In this document: one piece after another, positions 33,510 to 43,505 of the stretch
Position numbering within the stretch: the first letter of the stretch is position 1
How the letters are laid out: the number at the start of each line of letters is the position of its first letter
From: Paraplanobispora takensis
Lineage (GTDB): Bacteria > Actinomycetota > Actinomycetes > Streptosporangiales > Streptosporangiaceae
DNA: 64,000 nucleotides
Assembly: GCF_016863195.1 (NCBI RefSeq)
Contig: NZ_BOOK01000046.1
Span: 41,909-105,908, forward strand
Direction of reading: 5' to 3'
Notes under the pieces: model-generated
Seen by the model: the letters and a program-made list of their open reading frames with translations, nothing else
Databases searched by the model: none
What the model was told of the DNA's origin: nothing
Made by a program: the position numbers and the translations under genes

Positions 33510-33701
33510 TCAGCGGGGAGCGCACATCATGGCCAAGGTGGCCGTCAGCGCGGCTCGCCGGCGTTCGGCCTGCCGGACCTCCTCGTGCGCGCGGTGAAGG
33601 GCGGCCAGGTCCCGGCGGCGCTGTTCGGCCTGGCGGGCCAGCAGCACGCCGGTGAGCACCATGGTGGGGACGAACACGAACGCGCCGGCCAGCGCCGCCA
33701 C
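33510..33701 (-). CDS. Small membrane-anchored coiled-coil protein (uncertain)
   Basis: 63 residues from a GTG: one membrane segment (AGAFVFVPTMVLTGVLLARQ) followed by a basic coiled coil (RRRDLAALHRAHEEVRQAER). The frame continues upstream to an ATG, but with a TGA as fifth codon, so either the GTG is the start or this is a slightly damaged gene. Orientation matches the downstream kinase. Weak support. Confidence 0.35.
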   Translation of the reverse strand: MAALAGAFVFVPTMVLTGVLLARQAEQRRRDLAALHRAHEEVRQAERRRAALTATLAMMCAPR

Positions 33702-33832
33702 GGCCGCCTGTGGGTCGTCACTGGACAGGAATCAGGATCGGGTCATGACCGCTCTCCCCCGCTACCAAAACGCACACAAGGGCATGAATACCCACAAATG
33801 TGCGGCCGGTCCCAGCGAGACCCGGAAAAGGG

Positions 33833-33861
33833 TTGGACGGGATGACGTCCGGGCTTGTAGC
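33833..33861 (+). promoter_or_regulatory. Candidate promoter for leader ORF and monooxygenase
   Basis: TTGGAC (33833-33838), 17-base spacer, TGTAGC (33856-33861). An inverted repeat GGACG-GGATGA-CGTCC overlaps the -35 box and could be an operator. The transcript would include the leader ORF at 33901. Confidence 0.4.
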
Positions 33862-33900
33862 TTGCGGGCGACCGTGACACCGCCCCAGGAGGTGAGACCC

Positions 33901-35494
<1,594 letters not shown>

Positions 35495-35536
35495 TTCCGC
35501 CTGAACGACCGCCCGCAGTCCGGTACGGCGTGCGGG

Positions 35537-35693
35537 TCAGCGGTCGCCCGCTTCCGGCAGTGGCCCCGCCCGGGCGCGGGGCTGCTGCCGGCCCTGGGCG
35601 TCCTTCGCGGTGTCCGTCATGGTTCGATCTTCGCGAAGGAGGATGGGCCCGGTGTAGACGTCGAAATCGCCAGTGGGGGATGACAAAAGTCAT
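35537..35693 (-). promoter_or_regulatory. Orphan palindromic promoter with 27-codon ORF
   Basis: ATGAC-AAAA-GTCAT (35680-35693) is a perfect palindrome of the kind seen before two-component operons. About 60 bases downstream on the minus strand, an ATG at 35620 opens a 27-residue frame, MTDTAKDAQGRQQPRARAGP..., ending at 35537. No gene follows. It may be the head of a deleted operon; otherwise 35495-35724 holds nothing. Confidence 0.3.
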
Positions 35694-35724
35694 GACGCTC
35701 GCCGCAAGGCCCCCGGATCGCCCT

Positions 35725-37152
35725 CTACCGGTAGACCACCGGCTTGTCCTGCTCACCGGGGAACACCATGATCAGCAGCTCCACTGCGCCGTCAGGCGGG
35801 TCCGGCACCTGGTAGACGAGCTTTCGCCCGCGCAGGTGCACCCGCACCCGGTAGGCCCCGGGCCCCGCGGCCGTCAGGCCGGTCAGGCTCTCGCCGTTGC
35901 CGTCGGACAAGGTCAGGGCCCCGCTGGGGCTGTCGTAGCCGACCTGCACCACCTCGTCCCATCCCTTGACCTCCAGCGGCGGTTGCCGACGGTAGGCCTC
36001 GACGGTGACGCACGCGTGGCCGATCTCGTCGGCCGCCCAGATCGCCAGCCCGCCGCGCTCGCTGCCGACCAGTTCCTCGACCAGATCCGGGACAGCGCCC
36101 TCATACCCCTCCTCCCATCCGGTGATGGTCCAGAACTCCGTCCACATGGTGGCGCGGGCCTGCCGTACCGGCTTGATCTTCGGGCGGTGCGGGCGATGCC
36201 GCCCGCAGGCCTTGTCCCTGGCCGCGTGGTACGCCGCCTCTTCGGCCTGCCTGCGCGCGCCCTCCTGCTCCCGCCAGCGGGCCACTGCGGGGCACAGCGG
36301 GCCGAGCGCGGACGCCAGCGGCCCGTGCGGCGCCTCCTGTACGGCCGGCGCGCCGGTATCGCCGCCATACCGGGTGGCCACGCCGCACAGGTGGTGTCCC
36401 TGCGCCACGACCACCCGATCGGGAGCGTCCTGCCAGCCTTCGATGCCATCGTCGCCGTGGAAACCGTGATAGCCGCGGACCTCGCACAGGAACGTCTTCT
36501 CCGCCTGGCTCAGCCCCTCGGCTGTGCCGTCGCCGAAGCCGGCGCAGTCCAGCTCGCCCTCGGTGCTCACCTTGCCGGAGGGGGCAGCCTGAGCCGTGAG
36601 GAGCAGGGTCGCCGTCACGGTCAGGATCATGGCGGTCGTGCGCGCGAGGCGGCCGCGCCGGACGAACGCCCGCCGCGGGAGCCGTACCGCGAGCAGGACC
36701 AGAATCGGGGGCAGCAAGTGGTAGAGGTCCCAGCCCGCTTGCGCGTTCACCACCTCCGGCGGCCCCCAGGCCTCCAGGCAGTGCGGGCCGAACGCCCCGT
36801 CGAGTGCGAGCAGCAGCAGATCGGGCAGGCGCCGGAGAAGCAGGAGCGCGGCCGCGCAGCGGGCGATGACCCCGCCGAGCCGCTCCCGCCCGGTCCGGAT
36901 GCCCGCGTACCAGCCTGCCAGCGCCAGGAGGAGCAGCGGTGCGCCGCCGTAGTCGAAGAGCGGGAGTCGCGAGATCAGATGCTCCGGGATCATGAAGTGG
37001 ATCCGAGCGCCCGCGCACTGCCCCCAGGCCATGTAGGTGTAGTACCGGGAGCCGTCGTCTCCGGACAGCAGCGAGGAGACCCAGGAGTAAAGGCTGGGAG
37101 CGAGCGCGGTCAGCAGGGCCGCGGCCCAGAGCATCCATGATCGTCGGAACAC
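35725..37152 (-). CDS. Multi-pass membrane protein with large soluble domain, unknown
   Basis: A 475-residue protein of no family I recognise. About five hydrophobic segments occupy residues 5-190 (MLWAAALLTALAPSLYSWVS; APLLLLALAGWYAGI; LLRRLPDLLLLALDGAFG; LLPPILVLLAVRL; TTAMILTVTATLLLTAQ). Residues 195-475 are soluble, probably outside, with paired cysteines (LDCAGFG, FLCEVRG, HHLCGVA, PLCPAV, KACGRH) and a beta-rich end GAYRVRVHLRGRKLVYQVPD. No neighbour gives a hint on function. Confidence 0.7.
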   Translation of the reverse strand: MFRRSWMLWAAALLTALAPSLYSWVSSLLSGDDGSRYYTYMAWGQCAGARIHFMIPEHLISRLPLFDYGGAPLLLLALAGWYAGIRTGRERLGGVIARCAAALLLLRRLPDLLLLALDGAFGPHCLEAWGPPEVVNAQAGWDLYHLLPPILVLLAVRLPRRAFVRRGRLARTTAMILTVTATLLLTAQAAPSGKVSTEGELDCAGFGDGTAEGLSQAEKTFLCEVRGYHGFHGDDGIEGWQDAPDRVVVAQGHHLCGVATRYGGDTGAPAVQEAPHGPLASALGPLCPAVARWREQEGARRQAEEAAYHAARDKACGRHRPHRPKIKPVRQARATMWTEFWTITGWEEGYEGAVPDLVEELVGSERGGLAIWAADEIGHACVTVEAYRRQPPLEVKGWDEVVQVGYDSPSGALTLSDGNGESLTGLTAAGPGAYRVRVHLRGRKLVYQVPDPPDGAVELLIMVFPGEQDKPVVYR

Positions 37153-37372
37153 GAGAGGGAAGACTAGAGGAGCGGCGGAAAGCGAGGAAGACCCTTGCCC
37201 ACCGCCGGGAAGAGCAGGTCGTCCCGGTGTCGGCCTCGGCCCGCAGAGCCGGGTGAAGGGTGCCCGTGAGGGAGGCCCCCGACCCCGGCCGGCACCGCTG
37301 GTGCGTGCACGACGTGCGGTCCCACTGGGTTCCCGTGTTTTCCCGACCGACCTCCTTTACTATGTAGATCAC

Positions 37373-37387
37373 AATATGGCCCATATT
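37373..37387. promoter_or_regulatory. Palindrome upstream of P450 gene
   Basis: AATATGG-C-CCATATT, a perfect 7-1-7 inverted repeat in an AT-rich island between the membrane protein gene and the P450. It may be an operator for the P450. The remainder of 37153-37445 shows no gene. Confidence 0.45.
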
Positions 37388-37445
37388 CCCCGATCCTGAT
37401 CATGCGGAGGGAGCAAGAGCTTGCTAGGTCGGTCGCGCGCTGCCC

Positions 37446-38683
37446 ATGATGAGATCTCCGGCCCCCTGCCCGGCCGGGGCCGCATCCGAGGCGGGGGTCG
37501 CGTTGCCTGATCAGCCGTTGGTCTACAACCCCTACGACTACGCCCTGCACGACGATCCCTACCCGACCTACGCGCGCATGCGCGAGGAGGTCCCGTGTAT
37601 GTCAGCACCCTGCCGGAGGTGCCGTTCTACGCTCTGAGCCGGCACGCCGACGTCTGGACCGCCTGGCGCGATCCGGCCCGCTACTCCAACAGCCACGGCG
37701 TCTCCCTGGAACTGTGGTCGCCCCAGGCCCGCCGGCGCAGCTCGTTCATCTCCATGGATCCGCCCGAGCACACCGCCTTCCGGGCACTGATCTCCCGCGG
37801 CTTCTCCCCGCGGCGGGTGGCCGAGCTGGAGCCGCGCATCCGCGAACTCACGCGGGCCCGCCTGAGCACGGCCGTCGAGATGGGCGGCTTCGACTTCATC
37901 ACCGATCTGGTGCAGCGCATCCCGGTCGATGTCATCTCCGAACTCATCGGCGTGCCCGAGGCCGATCGCGACCAGGTGCTGGCCTGGTCGAACCTGCTGG
38001 TCCAGCGGGATGAGGACTTCACCATGCCGCACAGCGCGATCGAGGCGACCCTGCACCTGGTCGGCTACTACACCGACCTGATCGCCGAACGGCGCCGCCG
38101 CCCGGGCGAAGACCTGGTCTCGGCACTACTGGCCGCCGAGATCGACGGGGCGCGCCTGTCGGAGGCCGACATCTGCGCGGTGTTGCTGCTGCTGGGCGCG
38201 GCCGGCAACGAGTCGACCACCAAACTGCTGGGCAACGCCTGGTACCAGGCCGCCCGCCACCCCGGCCAGCGCGCCCTGGCCTTCGCCGGTGCGATCGAGG
38301 CCTGGATCGAGGAGACGCTGCGCTATGACAGCAGCGGGCAGATGGTCGCCCGGCTGGTCACCGCCGATGTCACCTGGTACGGCCAGAGGGTGCCGGCCGG
38401 CTCACGCATGCTGCTGCTGGGCGCGGCCGCCAACCGCGACCCGCGCGTCTTCCCCGATCCCGAACGCTTCGACCTCACCCGCGACACCGGGGATCTGCTG
38501 TCGTTCGGCACCGGCCCGCACTTCTGCCTGGGCGCGGCCCTGGCCCGGCTGGAGTCGCGCGTCGTGCTGGAGGAACTGGTCGCCGCCGTACGGGAGGACT
38601 ACGAGATCGGCACCCCGGTGCGCATGCACTCCCCCAACATCCGCGGCTTCGCCGCCCTGCCCACCGTCGTCGAACCCCGGTAA
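37446..38683 (+). pseudogene. Cytochrome P450 with single-base frameshift
   Basis: The N-terminal part (LVYNPYDYALHDDPYPTYAR, then MREEVP) is read in one frame up to about 37594 and the rest (VYVSTLPEVPFYALSRHADV onwards) in another; one base is missing in the TCCCG stretch at 37591-37595. Everything else is intact: I-helix GAAGNESTTKLLG, ExxR EETLR, and heme ligand FGTGPHFCLGAALARLE. Restoring one base gives about 410 residues, normal for bacterial P450s. So it is a recent pseudogene or a sequencing error. Without correction, translation could restart at the GTG 37595 but lacks the first helices. No ferredoxin is adjacent. Confidence 0.8.
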
Positions 38684-38700
38684 CCGATGACCGGAGCCGG

Positions 38701-39024
38701 GCGCTCAAGCACCACCCGCAACTCCACCGGGCCGCCCGCGGGCACTCGGCCGACATGGCGGAGCACGGCTACTTGTCCAACACCTCCCGTGACCGCCGAT
38801 CCCTCTCCGACCGCATCAGGAAGGCCGGTTTCACCGGCGGCACCAGCTGGGGGGAGAACGTCGCGACGGGCCTTCGCACTCCGGCCGCGGTCGTGCAGTC
38901 CTGGATGAACCACTCCGGAACCAAGGTCAACATCATGAACTGCAAGTTCACCTACATCGGGGTCGGCGCGGCCGAGGACTCCGACGGCGCGATCTACTGG
39001 ACCCAGGACTTCGCCGCCAGATGA
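38701..39024 (+). pseudogene. CAP-domain protein, N-terminally truncated
   Basis: 107 codons (ALKHHPQLHRAARGHSADMA, then HGYLSNTSRDRRSLSDRI, GGTSWGENVATG, SWMNHSGTKVNIMNCKFTYI, YWTQDFAAR) cover most of a CAP/SCP domain. The signal peptide and first helix are absent; the frame simply opens 17 bases after the P450 stop. ATG 38755 could still start a shorter product but would lack the fold core. Confidence 0.6.
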
Positions 39025-39077
39025 CCCGCTTCGCGGTGAGCCGGGACGAGGCGGACCGCCCGGCATCGGCAGCGCGC

Positions 39078-39674
39078 CTAGCGCGAGAGCGGCTCCGAGC
39101 CGGGCACCGGTGCCCGCGTGAGCCGCCGGACCAAAGCGGTGGAGGACTCCTGGGTGAGCCACGCACCCGATAGCTGCACCGCTCCATCGGTGATCGCGCT
39201 CGTGACCGTCCCGGCGGACAGGACCACCCCGTCCACGACTATGGCGACCTTGTTACCGGGGTCGGGCTGCCCGGCCGCACGACCGCTCAGTTCACCGAAA
39301 GCGGCGCTGTCAGCGGGGGCGAAAGTTATCACCAATGCCCATTCGTCGATATCCGGCAGTTCCTCAGCCCGCACGTCCCTGGCCTGCCTGATCGTCATCC
39401 CCTCGGCCAACCGGTAGCACAAGGATCCGTCCCGATCCGGTAGGTCCTCACCTGTGCAGGGAGAGTCGTCGGCGATCTCCTTGATCTCCAGCACCGGCCG
39501 GAAGCCGACCGGGGTGGCGAGGGTGAACGGAGGCTTGTCCGCCGCGGCAGGCTCTGCTGCGGAACGGTTCACCATGACGAGCGCCGCAGCCGCGCCCGCG
39601 ACGACCACGACGACCGCGAGGGCGACGATCCATCTTGCGGTGCGCCGGGGCGCAGGAAGGGGTTTGTGCATCAT
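39078..39674 (-). CDS. SecDF P1 head-like single-pass membrane protein
   Basis: A 198-residue protein. One N-terminal transmembrane anchor (WIVALAVVVVVAGAAAALVM) and an extracellular domain: GFRPVLEIKEIADDSPCTGE, SLCYRLAEGMTIRQARDV, WALVITFAPADSAAFGELSG, NKVAIVVDGVVLSAGTVTSA. The last parts match the first periplasmic head of SecD. Two cysteines (about 26 apart) could form a disulfide. Start at one of two adjacent ATGs (39674 or 39671). It follows a SRPBCC gene on the same strand. Confidence 0.8.
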   Translation of the reverse strand: MMHKPLPAPRRTARWIVALAVVVVVAGAAAALVMVNRSAAEPAAADKPPFTLATPVGFRPVLEIKEIADDSPCTGEDLPDRDGSLCYRLAEGMTIRQARDVRAEELPDIDEWALVITFAPADSAAFGELSGRAAGQPDPGNKVAIVVDGVVLSAGTVTSAITDGAVQLSGAWLTQESSTALVRRLTRAPVPGSEPLSR

Positions 39675-39750
39675 CGCTCCACGAACGGTAAGAACCGGTG
39701 ATCGACAAGGAGCATGAAAGATAGCCCTGCACGGTGCCGTACGGCGTCCC

Positions 39751-40347
39751 TCAGCAGAGGGACCGCGGCTCCGCCCGTGAGCTGACGTCATCAGGCTCAG
39801 CCGATCCCGAGGCGGGCTGAGCACGGAGCGCGGCACCGTTGAACGCCGCTTCCGGAGCTCGACGCCTGGCGCTGCGGACCCGCCGCAGCAGGCGCACCCA
39901 CACCGACCAGCGCGCGGGGCGGCGGCTGAGCCGGCCGGTCGCGGCGCGCTCGGCGTTGTCGAAGAGGTCTTGCATCAGCGCCTCGTGCAACCAGCGGATC
40001 AGGAGCGGCCACAGGATCTTCATGCGCCCCCGGGTGGTGCCGATGATCGTGTGCGTGAGCCGGGAACGATCCGACCCCTCCGCGGTGATGACGAGCTCGT
40101 GGTGGCCGTCGAGGCCCAATTCCGGGTCGAAGGAGAACCGCAGACGGCGGCCGGGCTCGTATTCGGCGACGCTGTAGCGGATGGGGCCGTGACCGCCGCG
40201 CGATCCGGGAGTCAGCCCCGCGTCCAGGACGAGCGGTGGCCAGGACGGAGTGGGCCAGAGGCGGTCGTCGGCGGTCGACACCCGGTCCAGCAACGCGCCG
40301 AGCCTGTCCGCCGATGCGTTGATCGACCGCTGCTGGACGTTCCTCAT
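39751..40347 (-). CDS. SRPBCC-superfamily protein
   Basis: A 198-residue protein with the START/Bet v1-like fold: DRLWPTPSWPPLVLDAGLTP, YSVAEYEPGRRLRFSFDP, HELVITAEGSDRSRLTHTII, ILWPLLIRWLHEALMQDLFD. These proteins bind hydrophobic ligands. The C-terminal 50 residues are basic and disordered. Start ATG at 40347; spacing of 76 bases to the SecDF-like gene suggests a shared transcript. Confidence 0.82.
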   Translation of the reverse strand: MRNVQQRSINASADRLGALLDRVSTADDRLWPTPSWPPLVLDAGLTPGSRGGHGPIRYSVAEYEPGRRLRFSFDPELGLDGHHELVITAEGSDRSRLTHTIIGTTRGRMKILWPLLIRWLHEALMQDLFDNAERAATGRLSRRPARWSVWVRLLRRVRSARRRAPEAAFNGAALRAQPASGSAEPDDVSSRAEPRSLC

Positions 40348-40445
40348 GCCTCTCCCCCGTCCGCCGATCTCCAGTGGAACCGTACGGCGTCGACTGGATC
40401 GCCGAGAACGCGGGGTGCGAGGTCGGGCATCGGGTCCGATGGCCG

Positions 40446-40829
40446 TCAGGGCTTGATGGCCGTGCCCTGGGCGGAGACCAGGCGCCAGGTGCCGGAGGCG
40501 TCGGCGGCGAAGACGTGGGTGTAGCGGCTGCCCGCGCTGAACGTCGTGCCGTCCGGGTTCTGGAAGGTCATACTCGTTCGGCCGACGACCAGGCCGACGT
40601 CACCGATCCGGCGGACGAGGGCCTCTTCGGGGAAGGAGCCGATCGCCGGGAAACGCAGGGCGCCGCCGGTGATCAGGTTGAGCAGGGTGGCCTTGTCGGC
40701 GATCGCTCCGTCCTCGACGCCCACCAGGACGAAGTCCTCGGCGAGGAGCGCGTCCAGCAGGGCGGCGTCGCCGTCCATCAGGGCCTGGAAGAAGTACTGG
40801 TCGTGCCGCAGCAAGGTGTCTCGGTTCAT
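40446..40829 (-). CDS. NTF2-like (DUF4440/SnoaL) protein
   Basis: A 127-residue protein of the NTF2 fold: HDQYFFQALMDGDAALLDAL, LLAEDFVLVGVEDGAIADKA, VVGRTSMTFQNPDGTTFSAG, YTHVFAADASGTWRLVSAQG. Full-length for the family. ATG at 40829. It is divergent from the first gene of the cluster that follows, 125 bases away. Confidence 0.85.
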   Translation of the reverse strand: MNRDTLLRHDQYFFQALMDGDAALLDALLAEDFVLVGVEDGAIADKATLLNLITGGALRFPAIGSFPEEALVRRIGDVGLVVGRTSMTFQNPDGTTFSAGSRYTHVFAADASGTWRLVSAQGTAIKP

Positions 40830-40954
40830 AGGCGGGCCAGCGTAAGGGTTGTCACCGGCGTCAAGGTCAAGCCTGGCGGTCCCCACGGCTCCACGAGCGG
40901 GTGGGGGAAAGAGCGCCGATGGACTCTTGACGGGGGCGCTGCGATATTTGTCGG

Positions 40955-42061
40955 ATGTGGCAGTTCGTCGACCGGACGGAGCTCGAACGCCGCTGCCGGT
41001 TGCCGGGCGGCCTCGGCGTCGCACCCTCCCGGGAACAGTCCCTGGCCCGCGTCCCCGGCCTGCTCGCCGAGGGCGAATGGGACAGCGCCGTGGTGCTCGC
41101 CTTCGACGGGCTGGGTTACGACCACGCCGCCGCGACCCTCGCGCCCGACCGGCTGACGGCGCTGACGACGACGTTCCCCAGCACGTCCGTGACCGCCTGG
41201 CCCACCGTGCTGACCGGCGCGGGGGCCGAGGAGCACGGCCTGGTCGGCGTGCGGTTCCGCGCGGGCGGCGGGCTGGCCGACTGCTTCGCCGAGGGGCCCG
41301 CGCCCGGGACGGTGGGAGAGACCGTGTTCGAGCGGCTGTCCGCGCGCGGCGTGCGGTGCCTGGTCAACCCCGGCGAGATGGCGACCTGGCCCGCCTGGTG
41401 GCACTCGGCGGTCACCAGGGGCGCGATCGCGCTGCCGCCGTGCGCGGACTGGGAGAAGATCCGGTACGAGCCCGCAGCCATCGCGGAGGCGGCCGCCGCC
41501 GAGGTCGCGGCCGGGCTGGCGCGGCGCGGGCCGGGACGGTCGCTGGTGTGGTCGTGGATCAACGTGGACGACTGCGTGCACCGGACCGGTCCCTCGGCCG
41601 GGCTGGACGCGGCGTTGCGCGAGATCGGGACGCTCGCCCGGCGTCTCGCCGACCAGGGGCACACGGTGCTGGCCCTGTCCGACCACGGAGCCGTGCCGAG
41701 CCGGTGCCCGCCCGCGCTGGCCGAGGGGTTCGCGGCGGCCACCGGGCCCGGCACGTGCGCGCTGCCGCCCGGCGGGGCCGGACGGGTGCGGTGGGCCTAT
41801 CCGAAGCCCGGCAGGGCCGGCGAGGTCGCCGGCAGGCTGACCGAGTTGCTCGGTGACGACGGCCTGGTGACGACGCCGGACGGGCTGGCCCGGCTGGGGC
41901 TGCTGGCCATGGAGGGTTCGGTGCCGCACGCGCTCGGGGAGGTCGTCTGCCTCGCGGTGGGACCGCGCTTCCCCGTACCGGATCCGGGTGTGGCCCGGGA
42001 GCACGGGTCGGTGAGCGCGGGAGAGATGATCGTGCCGCTGGCGGTGTGGGAGACGTCCTGA
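40955..42061 (+). CDS. Alkaline phosphatase-superfamily (nucleotide pyrophosphatase-type) protein
   Basis: A 368-residue metal-dependent hydrolase. The first metal ligand is in VVLAFDGLGYDH, the nucleophile Thr/Ser region in LTTTFPSTSVTAWPTVLTG, a second Asp in SWINVDDCVHRTGP, the SDHGAV motif, and the last His in AREHGSVSAGEM. This is the phosphodiesterase/PglZ-like branch, which hydrolyses phosphate mono- or diesters. No signal peptide, so it acts inside. First gene of a codirectional run; the next gene starts 2 bases after its stop. Confidence 0.82.
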   Translation: MWQFVDRTELERRCRLPGGLGVAPSREQSLARVPGLLAEGEWDSAVVLAFDGLGYDHAAATLAPDRLTALTTTFPSTSVTAWPTVLTGAGAEEHGLVGVRFRAGGGLADCFAEGPAPGTVGETVFERLSARGVRCLVNPGEMATWPAWWHSAVTRGAIALPPCADWEKIRYEPAAIAEAAAAEVAAGLARRGPGRSLVWSWINVDDCVHRTGPSAGLDAALREIGTLARRLADQGHTVLALSDHGAVPSRCPPALAEGFAAATGPGTCALPPGGAGRVRWAYPKPGRAGEVAGRLTELLGDDGLVTTPDGLARLGLLAMEGSVPHALGEVVCLAVGPRFPVPDPGVAREHGSVSAGEMIVPLAVWETS

Positions 42062-42062
42062 C

Positions 42063-43433
42063 ATGACGGGGTACGCGGTCGTGGGGCGGCTGCTGCGGGC
42101 GGCGGGAGCGGGGCCGCAGGTGTGGATCGCGGCCGGGGACCTCGCCGCCTGGTCGGCGGGGCTGGCCGCCGCGGGGTTCCGCGCCGTGGCGGGCCCGCCG
42201 GCCGGGGTGACGCTCGTGGACGGTTCGGACCTGAGCGGGCCGGCCTTCCGGCGGCTGGTCCTGTCCCTGCCGCCGGAGGGCCTGCTCTGCGCGGTGGGGG
42301 GCCAGGACGTGAGGGAGTGCGGCTACGAGGTGATCGCCGCGGCCGGCGGGTGCGTGCTGGCCCGGGGCGTGGCGGTGGCGGTGCCGGACGCGGCCGGCCG
42401 GGCGTACGAGCAGGACGGTGCGGGCCTGCTGGACCTGCGGTGGTCGCCGGACGAGGTCGACTGGCCGGATCCCGACCCGCGCGAGGTGTGGCGCGAGATG
42501 ACGGCCGTCGCCGAGACGGCCCGGGCTTACGCGCTGCACGACCCCTACGGCGGCCGGGCGGGGGACGTCCTGTCGCGGTGCCTGCGATGGCCGGTCGAGC
42601 CCGATCGCGTGACGTTCGGGGCGGGGGTGGCCTCGCTGCTGCGCGACCTCGTGCCGCTGGCCGACGGCGGAACCGTACTGGTGGGACGGTACGGGTTCGC
42701 CGACGTGCCCGGCTGGGTGACGCAGGCGCGCTCCCCGGTGCGCTTCTTCGACGACGGCGGGCCCGGCCCGTCCTGGTGCGAGGAGCTGCGGCGGACGCGG
42801 CCGTCCCTGGTGATCGCCGATCGGCCGACGCAGCGCGGCGTCGTCCACCCGCTCGGCGAGCTGGCGACCGTGCTGGAGGAGGCCTCGCGGCTCGGCGCGA
42901 TCGTCGTCCTCGACGAGGCCAACGCCAACTATCTCGAACCCGGGCTGAGCGCGGTGCGGCTGACCGGGCGGCACGACAACCTGGTGGTGGTCCGCGGGCT
43001 GTCCAAGGGCTACTGCCAGGGCGGGCTGCGGGTGGGGTACGCCGTCGCGCCGGCCGCGCTGACCCGGCGGGTGCGGGCGAGCGTGCCCGCGCTGCAGACC
43101 GGCGAGCTGGCGTTCCGGGCGGGCCTGCGGATGCTGGCGCTGCCCGATCCGCTGGGCGGGCTGCGAGCCAGGATCGCCCTGATGCGGCCCCGCGCCGTGC
43201 GGGCCCTCACCGCCTTCGGCCTCGCCCCGGATCCCGGGCATCCGTCGCTGCCCTGGGTCACCGCCCCCTCCGACGCCGTCGAACGGCTGGCCGCGCACGG
43301 CGTGCTGGCGAAACGGCTGCGGGCGGGGGGCCGGCCCTGGCCCGACCTGGCCAAGATCGCGGTGCCGCTCTCGGACGAACGCGCCGCCGCCTTGACCGAG
43401 GCGCTGAGCGGCGGACGGACGGCCACCCGATGA
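42063..43433 (+). CDS. PLP-dependent class I/II aminotransferase with extra N-terminal domain
   Basis: A 456-residue fold-type I aminotransferase. The cofactor Asp is in IVVLDEANANYLEPG and the Schiff-base Lys is K315 in VVRGLSKGYCQGGLRVGYAV. Residues 1-105 are an Ala/Gly-rich extension of unknown role (ends near GGCVLARGVAVAVPD). The catalytic part resembles histidinol-phosphate or L,L-DAP aminotransferase folds. The end of the gene lies in a local tandem duplication, so stop and next start are displaced. Likely makes or uses an amino-acid building block for the cluster product. Confidence 0.8.
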   Translation: MTGYAVVGRLLRAAGAGPQVWIAAGDLAAWSAGLAAAGFRAVAGPPAGVTLVDGSDLSGPAFRRLVLSLPPEGLLCAVGGQDVRECGYEVIAAAGGCVLARGVAVAVPDAAGRAYEQDGAGLLDLRWSPDEVDWPDPDPREVWREMTAVAETARAYALHDPYGGRAGDVLSRCLRWPVEPDRVTFGAGVASLLRDLVPLADGGTVLVGRYGFADVPGWVTQARSPVRFFDDGGPGPSWCEELRRTRPSLVIADRPTQRGVVHPLGELATVLEEASRLGAIVVLDEANANYLEPGLSAVRLTGRHDNLVVVRGLSKGYCQGGLRVGYAVAPAALTRRVRASVPALQTGELAFRAGLRMLALPDPLGGLRARIALMRPRAVRALTAFGLAPDPGHPSLPWVTAPSDAVERLAAHGVLAKRLRAGGRPWPDLAKIAVPLSDERAAALTEALSGGRTATR

Positions 43434-43505
43434 CCGGCGAGCGGACCGGTCGGGCGATGACCGGCGAACGGACCGCCACCCGATGACCGGCGAGCGGACC
43501 GGTCG
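43422..43505 (+). repeat. Local duplication at stop-start junction with 18-codon ORF
   Basis: A 31-base sequence (starting GCCACCCGATGACCGGCGAG) occurs at 43422-43452 and again, identical, at 43475-43505; a partial copy lies between (43453-43474). As a result there are three in-register ATGACCGGCGA starts. The first (43430) overlaps the aminotransferase stop (ATGA) and opens an 18-codon frame whose stop (43484-43486) overlaps the start of the GNAT gene at 43483, again as ATGA. Confidence 0.75.

Noticed and set aside
33841..33875. A rifampicin-associated element (GGGGCTTGC/GCAAGCCCC palindrome) upstream of the monooxygenase
   Set aside because: GGGCTTG and GCTTGCGGGC occur but as a direct, not inverted, arrangement; the palindrome is absent.
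43422..43505. Short repeats as a mobile element or CRISPR
   Set aside because: Only two full copies and one partial, with coding content across them; a local tandem duplication explains it.
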